DNA from: AP-15 sp963833745
Lineage (GTDB): Bacteria; Pseudomonadota; Alphaproteobacteria; ATCC43930; CGMCC-115725
Reading direction: 5' to 3'
DNA length: 64,000 nucleotides
Assembly (NCBI GenBank): GCA_963833745.1
Contig: CAWHZD010000003.1
Location: 372,001 to 436,000, forward strand
In this document: in pieces, positions 1-8,041 of the stretch
How the letters are laid out: the number at the start of each line of letters is the position of its first letter
How positions within the stretch are numbered: the stretch's first letter is position 1
Made by a program: the position numbers and the translations under genes
The notes under the pieces: generated by a model
Database searches by the model: none
Told to the model about the DNA's origin: nothing
What the model saw: only the letters and a program-made list of their open reading frames with translations

Positions 1-1077
1 GGGTTTTTCGATGTTGACGAGCGGCTGAAGCAGCTCTCGGCCAAAGGCGACAGCTTGGAGCGGCTGAACGCGGTGATTGATTTTGAACTGTTTCGGGCGG
101 ATCTGGAGCGGGCGGTGCCGCGCTCGGACCGCGCGAAAGGTGGCCGGCCGGGGTTCGATCACGTGCTGATGTTCAAGACGCTCATTCTGCAGGCAAGCCA
201 CAATCTATCGGACGAGCGGACTGAGTACCTGATCCGGGACCGGCTGTCGTTCATGCGCTTTCTCGGTCTGGGGCTGGCCGACACGGTGCCGGACGCCAAC
301 ACGATCTGGACCTTCCGCGAAGCGCTGACGCGGGCCAAGATCGCGGGCCAGCCGGCGGTCGCGGTTCTGTTCGAGCGCTTTGACACGGCGCTCGCGGCGG
401 CCGGGTTTCTGGCGATGAGTGGCCAGATCATCGATGCCTCGATCGTCGCCGCGCCGAAGCAGCGCAACACCGACGGCGAGAAGCGCGACATCAAGGAAGG
501 CCGCATCCCGCCGGAATGGGCGAGGAAGCCGGCCAAGCTGCGCCAGAAGGACCGCGACGCCCGCTGGACGGTCAAATACACCAAGGCCAAGCCAAGCGCG
601 GACGGCGCACCGCGCGTCGAGCTGGCGGTCCCCGCCTTCGGCTACAAGAACCACATCGGCATCGACCGCCGGCATCGCCTGATCCGCCGCTTGCGGGTCA
701 CCGATGCAGCGCGCCATGACGGAGCGCTGCTGCCCGAAGTGATTGATACCAACAACACCGCCGGCGAGGTGAGGGCCGACACCGCCTATCGCTCGCAGGC
801 CAACGAGCGGTTCCTCGCCGACCGTCTGCTGCGCTCGCAGATCCACCGCAAGAAGCCGAAAGGCCAGCCGATGCCGCGCCGCACCGCGCGGGCCAATGGC
901 CGCAAATCGGCCGTGCGCTCGGCGGTCGAGCACGTCTTCGCCCGCCAGAAAGGCCCGATGGGACTGTTCATCCGCACCATCGGCATCGCCCGCGCCAGAA
1001 CCAAGATCGGCCTCGCCAACCTCGTTTACAACATCCAGCGGATGATCTGGCTGGCTGCCCAGACCGCACCAACTTGA
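1..1077 (+). CDS. IS5-family transposase, 5' end outside window
   Basis: DDE transposase of an IS5-family insertion sequence. The frame is open from base 1 (GFFDVDERLKQL...), so the real start lies upstream; the TTG at 55 is only the first start-like codon inside the window. The N-terminal part (RPGFDHVLMFK, LSDERTEYLI, RLSFMRFLGLGL) is the typical IS5 DUF772 region. Counting from codon 55, the likely catalytic acids are D127 in IIDASIV, D242 in ADTAYRS and E292 in VEHVFARQK. The frame is intact to TGA at 1075-1077, so the copy may be functional. Confidence 0.93.
   Translation, partial: GFFDVDERLKQLSAKGDSLERLNAVIDFELFRADLERAVPRSDRAKGGRPGFDHVLMFKTLILQASHNLSDERTEYLIRDRLSFMRFLGLGLADTVPDANTIWTFREALTRAKIAGQPAVAVLFERFDTALAAAGFLAMSGQIIDASIVAAPKQRNTDGEKRDIKEGRIPPEWARKPAKLRQKDRDARWTVKYTKAKPSADGAPRVELAVPAFGYKNHIGIDRRHRLIRRLRVTDAARHDGALLPEVIDTNNTAGEVRADTAYRSQANERFLADRLLRSQIHRKKPKGQPMPRRTARANGRKSAVRSAVEHVFARQKGPMGLFIRTIGIARARTKIGLANLVYNIQRMIWLAAQTAPT
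1..1077 (+). mobile_element. IS5-family insertion sequence, truncated by the window edge
   Basis: This is the body of the element encoding the transposase described for the same span. The left terminal repeat is outside the window. The right terminal repeat should lie just after 1077, but with only one end visible I could not place it or a target duplication. Confidence 0.75.
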
Positions 1078-1192
1078 CCCAAAGAGCCGCCAACGAAGCC
1101 GGCCACGCGTCGGCACATCGATTACCGCAACCAGCCGGCCACGGCACAGCCAGATGCCCGGCTCTTTTCGTCAAGACGGCGCGGTTATTCGG

Positions 1193-1504
1193 TTATTGGA
1201 GGTCTCCAACTTCTTGGGAAGGCTTGATCGCATCGGCGCTTTCAGCTGCGCCGTTCAGTGGCAGCCTCGGCCGGTTCAGGCTGCCTTTCGGCCGCCCGAC
1301 TGGCCTTCGTGGGCCCTGGAACGCGGCACGCTCTGCCGCACGCTGAGCTTCGCCGGCTTCAAGACCCTCAAGCCTGGCCAAACGTCGTCCGTGGGCGTCG
1401 AGGGCGATGAGCACCTGCGCGAGCACGGCGATGCCGGTGAACACGCCAAAACCGACATCGGGGTCGCTGGCGGTCGGCTCGATCTCGATCGGGGTGGGTT
1501 CCAT
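1193..1504 (-). CDS. small hypothetical protein with GRPKGS motif
   Basis: 103-residue protein of unknown function. It has an acidic N-terminus (MEPTPIEIEPTASDPDVGF), a hydrophobic/helical middle (VFTGIAVLAQVLIALDAHG) and a basic tail with GRPKGSLNRP. The tail resembles the short GRPKG motifs in phage- and island-encoded DNA-associated proteins; that is a resemblance only. A GAGG about 8 bases before the ATG could serve as ribosome binding site. It stands alone between the IS5 end and a plus-strand terminator. Confidence 0.45.
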   Translation of the reverse strand: MEPTPIEIEPTASDPDVGFGVFTGIAVLAQVLIALDAHGRRLARLEGLEAGEAQRAAERAAFQGPRRPVGRPKGSLNRPRLPLNGAAESADAIKPSQEVGDLQ

Positions 1505-1564
1505 GGAATGCCTCGGCGTGGTAGACAGGCCGCGGCTTTAGTCTCCCGACATTTTTTGTCGACT

Positions 1565-1602
1565 GCCGGCCCCAGATGCTTCTGCGGGCCGGCTTTTCTT
1601 TT
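1565..1602 (+). terminator. rho-independent terminator
   Basis: Perfect 8-bp stem GCCGGCCC (1565-1572) / GGGCCGGC (1586-1593) followed by TTTTCTTTT (1594-1602). It works only in the plus direction; no plus-strand gene is evident just upstream apart from the IS5 transposase about 490 bases away. Confidence 0.75.
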
Positions 1603-1727
1603 GCGAGCTTACAGCCTGGCTTGGTGATTGGCGAGCAGCGTCCTATGATCGCCCTGCTCCCGTCCAGGGCATGGCCGAGAGCCGAAATCGCACAGCCGCC
1701 TCGTCCTCTGGCCGGGGCGGTCTGCGT

Positions 1728-1895
1728 TTACAGCTGGGCCTCTGGATCGGTGAGCAGGGCGTTGAAGCGATCCGACCAGTTGTTGTTGAGGTCTGTCCGC
1801 GGCGCCGCCGGCGGCCCCTCCTGCAATACCCTCGCGATGATAGTTGGCACCTGAACCGCGCGCGGATGGCCGTAGCCGTCATCAATCCAAGTCAT
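1728..1895 (-). CDS. 55-aa hypothetical protein downstream of PEP-CTERM gene
   Basis: Short open frame of 55 codons plus stop, beginning MTWIDDGYGHPRAVQ and ending NALLTDPEAQL. The composition looks protein-like (TIIARVLQEG, DLNNNWSDRFNALL) rather than like shadow translation. Its ATG lies 2 bases after the stop of the upstream glycine-rich PEP-CTERM gene, so the two are probably one transcription unit. No function is recognised and no strong Shine-Dalgarno sequence is visible. Confidence 0.5.
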   Translation of the reverse strand: MTWIDDGYGHPRAVQVPTIIARVLQEGPPAAPRTDLNNNWSDRFNALLTDPEAQL

Positions 1896-1897
1896 TG

Positions 1898-2787
1898 TCA
1901 GGTCTCTGGCCGGCGACGCCGTCGCACCGCGGCGAAGCTAAGGAGGGCGCCGCCGAGTAGCGCGATTGACGCCGGCTCGGGTATTGCGGCCGAAACTTCG
2001 GTAATCACGACCTCGCCGTTGCCCGTCTGGAAATCAGCGACCAGGATTTGATCCGTGCCGCCATCGAAGGAGCCGCCACCGCCACCCTGGTTGCACGTTA
2101 CGTGCGCACAAACACCGCCGCCGCCGCTATAGCCCCCGCCGCCACCGCCGCCGAACTCGCCACCGCCACCCCCGAAACCGCCGCCGGGCTCGCCCCCAGC
2201 GAGACCCGGGAATGCGCCACCGCCGCTGGCCCCGAAGCCGTTGCCGCCGGCGCTGAGAAACCCGCCCCCGCCGCCAGCCGTGCCGTTGCTGCCTCCGTTG
2301 CCGCCCGTGCCTCCGTTGCCGCCGCCGCCGTTTGGGCCGGTGAGACCGCCTTCGCCGGGAATATCGGAAGGGGGTATCCCGTCTATTCCGAAAAAGTAGC
2401 CGCTGCCGCCGCCACCACCGGCGATGACCAGCGGGGTGTTGCCCGGGCCGACCGCAAAGCTGCCACCACCACCGCCGCTAGCAGTTCCGCTGCCGGGCAT
2501 GATGCCCGCGCCTCCGACGGCAATCTGCAAGACCTCGCCCGCGGTCAAACTGAAGTCACCGCCGATCTCGGCGCCAAGACCTCCACTACCTGGACTGCCC
2601 TGAGTACCTGCGGTACCGCCGCCCTGCGCGCCAAAGGCGAGGATCTGATAGGTGTCGGTAGTCGGTATCGTAAAATTGACGAGGCTTCCGGAATAGGTGA
2701 AGTCGAACGGTACGGCCCTGGCGGCCGATCCTGACCTGACCCGGCGAGCCCCAGAAAGGCTGTCCCAACCAGCAGAAGTTGTTTCAT
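1898..2787 (-). pseudogene. glycine-rich PEP-CTERM protein, frameshifted after the signal peptide
   Basis: Secreted glycine-rich protein with a C-terminal PEP-CTERM sorting signal (IPEPAS, a hydrophobic stretch, then VRRRRRPET), the tag cut and anchored by an exosortase. The start ATG at 2787 has a strong GGGAGGGG site upstream and encodes the signal MKQLLLVGTAFLGLAGSG. The frame then breaks: the pentamer CCTGA is present twice in tandem at 2730-2739 (TCAGG on the coding strand). Removing one copy restores GSGSAARAVPF and the whole mature protein (PTTDTYQILAFGAQGG..., then Gly-rich repeats). A C-terminal frame alone (1898-2548) can still be read from an internal ATG. The paralog at 2998-3864 is intact. 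Confidence 0.8.
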
Positions 2788-2853
2788 TCCCCCCTCCCGT
2801 TATTATGCGTGGTGCGCCGTTACTGACCGCGGGAGCAATCCTTGGCTAGTGCG

Positions 2854-2900
2854 TGGCACAAGTTTCATACGGTTAACATTCTATCAACCTGGCACAAGCA
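2854..2900. repeat. two TGGCACAAG direct repeats in upstream region
   Basis: The 9-mer TGGCACAAG occurs twice about 36 bases apart, upstream of the minus-strand gene that starts at 2787. It could be an activator binding site for that gene, but nothing else in the sequence supports this. Confidence 0.25.
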
Positions 2901-2997
2901 GCGTCATGTTCTGCCTGGTGGACGGCCCGCCGGTGCGATTAGTGTGACACTCGTCTCTACAAGGCGGGCTGAGCTGCTCTACGAGCGAAGCTGTCAA

Positions 2998-3864
2998 TCA
3001 GGTCTCTGGCCGGCGACGCCGTCGCACCGCGGCGAAGCTAAGGAGGGCGGCGCCGAGCAGCGCGATTGACGCCGGCTCGGGTATTGCGGCCGAAACTTCA
3101 GTAATCACGACCTCGCCGTTGCCCGTCTGGAAATCGGCAACCAAGATCTGGTCCGTGCCGGTGTCGAAGGATCCGCCGCCGCCCCCACTGCCGCCACCGC
3201 CGCCGCTAGCAGGGCCGAGGCCGCCATCACCGCCACCACCACCGCCGCCGAAGCCGCCGTCGCCGCCGAAGAGGCCACCGATGCCGCCGGCGAGACCTGG
3301 GAATCCCCCGCCACCGCGCCCGAGGAAGCCGCTGATTGGAAGGGAAACACCGCCGTTGCCGCCGAAACCGCCGCCACCACCGCCGACCCTACCACCACCG
3401 CCATCGCCGCTGCTGCCGCCAGGGGCGCCACCACCCCCGCCGTCGGCGCCCGCTGGGCCGATTTCGCCGCCTGAGCCGGGGCCGCCGTCGCCGCCGCCAC
3501 CGCCCGCACCGGCAATGACAAGCGGCATGTTGCCAGGGCCGCCGACAAAGCTGCCCCCGCCACCGCCGCCGCTCCCGGGTAAACCGACACCCTCGCCGGC
3601 GGGCAAGCTGAAGGGTAAACCGGCACCCCCTACTGCTATTTGCAGGATCTCGCCGGCGGACAAGCTGAAATCACCGCCGATTTCGGCGCCGAGACCGCCT
3701 GCATTGCTGGCCTCGTTCCCGCCCTGCGCGCCAAAGGCGAGGATCTGATACGAATCGGTGGTCGGCACCACGAAAGGGACGAGATTACCGGGTACGGCGT
3801 GAGCCACCGATCCCGATGCAACGGCCCCGAGAAATGCCGTCCCAGCCCGCAAAAGCAGCTTCAT
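2998..3864 (-). CDS. glycine-rich PEP-CTERM sorting domain protein
   Basis: 288-residue secreted protein. ATG at 3864 is preferred because GGGAGGA lies 5-6 bases upstream and the signal peptide MKLLLRAGTAFLGAVASG starts there; an in-frame start 10 codons further up has no such support. The mature part begins AVPGNLVPFVVPTTDSYQI, is followed by about 170 residues of Gly-rich low complexity, then FDTGTDQILVADFQTG and the PEP-CTERM tag IPEPASIALLGAALL with VRRRRRPET. PEP-CTERM proteins are exported and anchored or released by exosortase, usually together with exopolysaccharide. It is a tandem paralog of the frameshifted gene at 1898-2787, with almost identical 3' ends. Confidence 0.85.
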   Translation of the reverse strand: MKLLLRAGTAFLGAVASGSVAHAVPGNLVPFVVPTTDSYQILAFGAQGGNEASNAGGLGAEIGGDFSLSAGEILQIAVGGAGLPFSLPAGEGVGLPGSGGGGGGSFVGGPGNMPLVIAGAGGGGGDGGPGSGGEIGPAGADGGGGGAPGGSSGDGGGGRVGGGGGGFGGNGGVSLPISGFLGRGGGGFPGLAGGIGGLFGGDGGFGGGGGGGDGGLGPASGGGGGSGGGGGSFDTGTDQILVADFQTGNGEVVITEVSAAIPEPASIALLGAALLSFAAVRRRRRPET

Positions 3865-4244
3865 CTTGTCCTCCCGATGTCCGCACGCTGACAACGACGC
3901 CCGTGCTGGACCGTAAAGCTTTTACATGTAAAAGAACTTGCGCATCTCGCAAAATTGCGGCAACGCGGCGGCGGTGTCACGGTATGTCACGGTCCTACGC
4001 GCTTGCGCGCTCGAGGGCTGTCAAAGGTGGTACTCGCCCGAGGCGCTTCGATTATTCGGACAAGACCTTCACCTACCCAAGCGCCAAGCGCTCGCCGGCC
4101 CGCTGGAGCTTAGCAGAGCCTATTCAATCGCTCACCAAACCCGACCCCTCGCTAACTGTTCAAGTCGGGTTTGGCAGAGCGGCACAGACGGTGCAAGGAA
4201 ACACGAGATGTTGAGCTTTGCCTCGCGGCGACTTCGTCATCGTC
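3865..4244. other. 380-bp intergenic region with a perfect 16-bp palindrome
   Basis: No convincing gene. It contains the promoter region of the PEP-CTERM gene starting at 3864, including the palindrome at 3919-3934. The distal half shows no recognisable signal. Confidence 0.5.
3919..3934. promoter_or_regulatory. perfect 16-bp palindrome, candidate operator
   Basis: CTTTTACATGTAAAAG is its own reverse complement and lies 55-70 bases upstream of the start codon at 3864, in the promoter region. The symmetry and AT-rich arms fit a dimeric regulator site. The regulator is unknown. Confidence 0.45.
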
Positions 4245-5180
4245 CTATGCGCGCTGTCGACGGCGCACGATGCCAAGTCCAACCAGCGCGATACTGCAGA
4301 GCGCGAGACTGGATGGTTCCGGCACGATCGAGACCGGCGTGGCCAGGAAACCCCCCAATGAGCCGTTAGTGCCGGCAAAGTACCCGACGATCTGCCCGGC
4401 ATCGTTGATGCCGTAGGCCGCAGTACCGGTTGCGCCGGGCACGTCGATGGTGTTGAAGATGCCGCCGGTGTCGAGGAAGCCTTGGTGACTTACGGGGCTA
4501 TTGACGAGGCTAAAACTCCCGACGATCTGCCCGGCATCGTTGATGCCGTTGGCAAACTCACTGCTTGGTGATGCACCGGGCACGTCGATGGTGGTGAAGA
4601 TGCCGCGGCTCAAGAGGAAGCCTTCTTCTCCGGTGCCGTCCGTCCCGATGATCTGCCCGGCGTCGTTGATGCCATTAAGCAAAGTACCACCGCGAATTGC
4701 GCCGGGCAGATTGATGGTGGTGAGGATGCCGCCGCTCAAGAGGAAGCCATGTTCTCCCGTGCCATCCCCAAAACTTCCGATGATCTGCCCTGCGTTGTTG
4801 ATGCCATTGGCGAAGCCGCCGGGCACGTCTAGGGTGGTGAAGGTGCCGCCGCTGAAGAGGAAAGCGCCGCCCCCCGTGCTGGTGCCAAACGATCCGACGA
4901 TCTGTCCCGCGTTGTTGATGCCGAAGGGGTTGGTAGCGACTGCCCCGGGGACTGTTAACGTGGTAAAGCTGCCGCCGGTGTCGAGAAAGCCGTGAAATCC
5001 TGTGCTGTCGTTAAAACCGCCCACGATCTGTCCCGCGTCGTTGATGCCCAATGCCTGCGTACTAATCGCGCCGGGCGGGTCGATCGTGGTGAAAGTGTAA
5101 GCGACAGCGTACGCGGAAGAGGTGGCAGCAAACAGGCCGCCAATGGCCACTGTCACTGCGAAGATTGTTTTCGTGCGCAT
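4245..5180 (-). CDS. HAF-repeat PEP-CTERM protein
   Basis: 311-residue exported protein: signal peptide MRTKTIFAVTVAIGGLFAAT...AYA, six to seven tandem repeats of about 40-45 residues, and a C-terminal PEP-CTERM tag (IVPEPSSLALCSIALVGLG, then VRRRQRA). Each repeat carries GIN[DN]AGQI[VI]G, followed by a G[FA]L...GG.[FL].T[LI][DNT][VL]PGA segment, the signature of the HAF extracellular repeat family. GGGAGGG stands about 9 bases before the ATG. Like its neighbours it depends on an exosortase that is not encoded here. The function is probably surface or matrix associated; no enzyme motif is seen. Confidence 0.85.
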   Translation of the reverse strand: MRTKTIFAVTVAIGGLFAATSSAYAVAYTFTTIDPPGAISTQALGINDAGQIVGGFNDSTGFHGFLDTGGSFTTLTVPGAVATNPFGINNAGQIVGSFGTSTGGGAFLFSGGTFTTLDVPGGFANGINNAGQIIGSFGDGTGEHGFLLSGGILTTINLPGAIRGGTLLNGINDAGQIIGTDGTGEEGFLLSRGIFTTIDVPGASPSSEFANGINDAGQIVGSFSLVNSPVSHQGFLDTGGIFNTIDVPGATGTAAYGINDAGQIVGYFAGTNGSLGGFLATPVSIVPEPSSLALCSIALVGLGIVRRRQRA

Positions 5181-5471
5181 ATACCATTTCCCTCCCTAAG
5201 CTTTGTTGGGGTGGGAACGTTCTACTCGGAGCCAAGGTTAACAGGAACTTGACAGCCCTGCAATTTCGCATTGCGAGGCCCCCGTCAGCATTCGAAAGCA
5301 AGCAGTCTTGGGGTTTTGGGGATGCCGGAATGAATGGTCTCCTGCGGCCGAGACCTGGTGAGGTCATCTTGGCTTTGGTTAGGCTGGGTGCGGCGTTGGA
5401 GGGTTTTTCGAGGCCGTCACCGTCAATGAAGGCCCGGGCTGAAACGTTGCGCGCGCGGGCGCGCGTACCCC

Positions 5472-5615
5472 TTACGGAAAAGTTTTGCTCAACTTCTTCA
5501 TCTTGGGATGCGCTTGGTTTTCCATAGCTTTGGCAGTTGTTTTAGCGGCTTTTGACGCTTCATTTTTGGCCCGAGGCGATCGATCTACATAAAATATTGG
5601 TGCGATACTCCTCAT
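5472..5615 (-). CDS. 47-aa lysine/alanine-rich small protein
   Basis: Open frame of 47 codons starting MRSIAPIFYVDRS and ending HPKMKKLSKTFP, with a basic Ala/Lys-rich helix (KNEASKAAKTTAKAMENQ). The clean amphipathic composition suggests a real, possibly nucleic-acid-associated, peptide or the tail of an older gene. The ATG has no convincing ribosome binding site. No family is recognised. Confidence 0.35.
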   Translation of the reverse strand: MRSIAPIFYVDRSPRAKNEASKAAKTTAKAMENQAHPKMKKLSKTFP

Positions 5616-5652
5616 GCGAGTGATACATGCAGCTTCGCTAGTTTATGAGAAA

Positions 5653-5672
5653 ACCGCATCTTTTGATGCGGT
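5653..5672. other. 8-bp perfect hairpin
   Basis: ACCGCATC (5653-5660), loop TTTT, GATGCGGT (5665-5672). On the minus strand it is followed by TTTTCTC, so it could be a weak terminator or a 5' leader hairpin for the small minus-strand ORF starting at 5615. Confidence 0.4.
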
Positions 5673-5768
5673 GAGTAGCCAAGGGGAAAGAGCACATAGC
5701 AGCGCGCTGCCGGCCGCATCCCCTGGATGACGCTGTCCCTCACCTCACCCGCACAAGAGGCTTGCGGC

Positions 5769-5874
5769 AGTCTGCAAAGAAACCATATTGCAGACTGGAA
5801 CGAGCCAGCACATGAGCAAAACCGCGCCGCGCGCCTTGAGAACAGAACCCGCACCGAACACTGAATTGCAGACT
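5769..5874. repeat. three TTGCAGACT boxes around the recombinase start
   Basis: AGTCTGCAA at 5769-5777 and TTGCAGACT at 5788-5796 form a perfect 9-bp inverted repeat with a 10-bp spacer. A third copy, in direct orientation, lies at 5866-5874 inside the coding region; the two direct copies share 11 bases (ATTGCAGACTG). This arrangement fits recombinase core or autoregulatory sites. Confidence 0.5.
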
Positions 5875-6402
5875 GAGAGCAAGCGCGCCTACCTGACCGA
5901 GGACGAAGTCGAACGCCTAATCAGAGCCGCCGCCAATGAGCGCGACCGGCTGATGATACTGATGGCCTATCGCCACGGGCTGCGTGTTAGCGAGCTCGTC
6001 AACCTCGAATGGCGCCAGATCGACCTCGAGGGGGCAATGATCCAGGTGCGGCGCTTGAAAGGCTCAGATGCGAGCGTGCATCCGCTGGGCGGGCGCGAGA
6101 TCCGCGGCTTGCGCAAGCTGCGCCGGGCGCTGCCGGTTGGTTCGCGATTCCTGTTTGTGACCGTCCATGGCGGCCCGATGACGCGCGACGGTTTTGCGCG
6201 GCTTCTGGCTAAGGCCGGGGCGCGCTGCGGCTTGGCCGATGTGCATCCGCACCTGTTGCGGCACGGCACCGGCTTTAAGCTCGTCAACCAGGGTATGGAT
6301 TCGCTATCGCTCGCGGCTTATCTGGGGCACCGCAACGTGCAGAACACGATGCGGTATACGAGGATGTCAGCAAACCGGTTTGATGGTTTGTGGAAGGACT
6401 GA
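5812..6402 (+). CDS. small tyrosine recombinase / phage integrase family
   Basis: 196-residue protein made up almost only of the catalytic domain of tyrosine recombinases, the size of FimB/FimE-type invertases and solitary integrases. Catalytic residues visible: Arg in HGLRVSELVNLEW, Lys in RRLKGSD, HLLRHGTG (His-x-x-Arg), LGHRNVQNT (His) and the nucleophile Tyr in MRYTRMS. ATG at 5812 is preferred over the TTG at 5788, which would put coding sequence through the inverted repeat. No neighbour shows what it recombines; the TTGCAGACT boxes at its start are candidates. Confidence 0.88.
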   Translation: MSKTAPRALRTEPAPNTELQTESKRAYLTEDEVERLIRAAANERDRLMILMAYRHGLRVSELVNLEWRQIDLEGAMIQVRRLKGSDASVHPLGGREIRGLRKLRRALPVGSRFLFVTVHGGPMTRDGFARLLAKAGARCGLADVHPHLLRHGTGFKLVNQGMDSLSLAAYLGHRNVQNTMRYTRMSANRFDGLWKD

Positions 6403-6696
6403 TGTGACGGGGCGCGAGGCGTTTAAATGAGGCGCATCGCTCGGATGATGACCGACCAACAGACGATGCCGACTGAGGCCGAACAGGAAAGCGCCAATTG
6501 GGCGGCGGCGCAGGCGCGCAGATCGTGCATCTCGACCAGCCCCTGTTCACGCCGCCCCCAGCGCGCTGAATCCCGAGGCGCTGGAGCACGGCATCCACGC
6601 AGAAACTGAAGGATTTAGAAGAGCGCCGGCGAATGTTCGCGATCCCACGGCGACCGCGACGCGGTGAGGTTCGGCGAGCGGCGGGAACCCAAGGAA
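6403..6696. other. intergenic region with decayed coding-like sequence
   Basis: No supported gene. Short stretches in different plus frames look protein-like (for example ALNPEALEHGIHAETEG around 6560-6620) but have no start and are interrupted, so this is probably gene debris. Confidence 0.3.
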
Positions 6697-7224
6697 ATGA
6701 ATATCGATGTTCTGAACAAATGGTTGAGCGCGGGCGCGAGCATCGCTGTTATCGTCGGCGTCCTAGCCGTCATCGGCGGGGTTCTTGTCGCGACACAAAC
6801 CCTTAAGGAAACGCAGAAAGCCGCATCCGCGACGCTAGTGTTAAAGTTGAGAGATACATTAGCAGAAGACCGGTATGCTAAACTTACCAACGAAATCCAA
6901 AACAATGGTTCCGCGCACCTGCTGGAGATAGACCGCGGTGGCAACTTTCATAATGTAGAGGTAGAAGAGTACATAGGGATTTTTGACGATATAGGGTACT
7001 TGGTACAAGAGAACGTAATCGCCAGGGAAATGGCCTACGATCATTTTTCGTATGATGTGGAAAAAGCGTGGTGCAATACCGACCTTCAACAAGTTGTGCG
7101 CGATGCACGAAAGGCCGACAGAAACATCACCGCCGCTTCCGCCCCGATGTATGGCAACATCGAAAATCTCGCGAGAAACTACCTCATAAAAGAGCGCCTG
7201 TCAAACGACCTCGATAATCAATGA
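6697..7224 (+). CDS. membrane-anchored hypothetical protein
   Basis: 175-residue protein with one N-terminal membrane segment (ASIAVIVGVLAVIGGVLVAT, about residues 13-32), then a helical soluble part (TLKETQKAASATLVLKLRDT) with an acidic centre and no catalytic motif. The layout resembles DUF4760-like proteins: one TM helix plus a cytoplasmic helical domain. ATG at 6697 starts directly before the TM segment; an in-frame GTG at 6664 would add 11 residues. From about 6830 the gene is clearly more AT-rich than its surroundings, which suggests recent acquisition. Confidence 0.65.
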   Translation: MNIDVLNKWLSAGASIAVIVGVLAVIGGVLVATQTLKETQKAASATLVLKLRDTLAEDRYAKLTNEIQNNGSAHLLEIDRGGNFHNVEVEEYIGIFDDIGYLVQENVIAREMAYDHFSYDVEKAWCNTDLQQVVRDARKADRNITAASAPMYGNIENLARNYLIKERLSNDLDNQ

Positions 7225-7493
7225 GCACGGGCCGGACCGATGGAAGCTTGTCGCGCGTAGATGCGGCCGGTGGCCGATCACAAAGTTTTCTTGCTCGGGC
7301 GTTTTCCCGCCTGGCCGGACTCCCTCCTGTTCTCCGGGACGCCCCAGCGCTGGGAAATTTTCGTAGAGCGTGAGGCACTTCACACGCAATCGGCGTCAGT
7401 TTGGTTAACTTTTTCCCGCATCGGCTGACGATGTAATCGCGTGTCGGGGCAGCCTTCAGCAGGCTTCCCCCCGACTGAGCAGAGGAGCAGAAG

Positions 7494-7937
7494 ATGTTTC
7501 GGAAAATAGCAATTCACGCGGCCGCTATTGTGGGCGTCGCTCTACTCACAAGCTCACTGTCATTCGCTCAGCAACCTCCAACGACGCCGGCCGCGCGAGC
7601 ACTGGAAGAAGCGAATCTTGCGCCGGCGGCCGGGACCTTGGGTGTCAACACCAAGACCTATAGCGCCGTCGTACTTGCGAACGCCGTGCTCGCTCTGGGT
7701 CCGGCAGGGTCGAGTTCTCTTTCGCTCGGCACGGGTGTTTACCAGGTAACATTTCCGAGCGATATCTCGCAGTGCGTCTACACGGCCACGATCGGCAACA
7801 CGCCAGCGGGCTTTCCTGGGCCCGCGATCGTCGTTGTCACCCCGCGCTCCGGCAATGCGGACGCTATTTTCGTACGGACGTTTGCCCCGAATGGGGTGAT
7901 CCAGGCCAATCCGTTCCACATCCAAGTCCAGTGCTAG
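7494..7937 (+). CDS. secreted hypothetical protein
   Basis: 147-residue exported protein with signal peptide (MFRKIAIHAAAIVGVALLTS, cleavage after SFA) and a small mature domain rich in Val, Ala, Gly and Thr. Single Cys residues in QCVYTATIG and at the C-terminus (VQVQC... ends in C) could form a disulfide. AGAGGAG precedes the ATG by about 8 bases. The mature domain (LGTGVYQVTFPSDISQC, then TPRSGNADAIFVRTF) looks like a beta-sandwich, but I assign no family. Confidence 0.7.
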   Translation: MFRKIAIHAAAIVGVALLTSSLSFAQQPPTTPAARALEEANLAPAAGTLGVNTKTYSAVVLANAVLALGPAGSSSLSLGTGVYQVTFPSDISQCVYTATIGNTPAGFPGPAIVVVTPRSGNADAIFVRTFAPNGVIQANPFHIQVQC

Positions 7938-8012
7938 CACGCAGGGGATGAGGACGTCCTGACAAAGGTGTCAAGCGGTAGCAGCACCGCAATAATCGAC
8001 TTTCAGATGCTC

Positions 8013-8041
8013 GGCCGGTGAGTTGTGTATATTCACCGGCC
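8013..8041. other. 9-bp perfect inverted repeat
   Basis: GGCCGGTGA (8013-8021) and TCACCGGCC (8033-8041) with an 11-base spacer, 75 bases after the secreted protein gene. There is no T-run, so it is a stable hairpin or an operator rather than a classical terminator. Confidence 0.45.

Noticed and set aside
2048..2734. 228-aa Ala-rich plus-strand ORF
   Set aside because: Shadow of the frameshifted PEP-CTERM gene; no start signal and only low-complexity sequence.
3119..3748. 209-aa proline-rich plus-strand ORF
   Set aside because: It is the antisense reading of the Gly-rich codons (GGC/GGT become CCG/ACC) of the PEP-CTERM gene.
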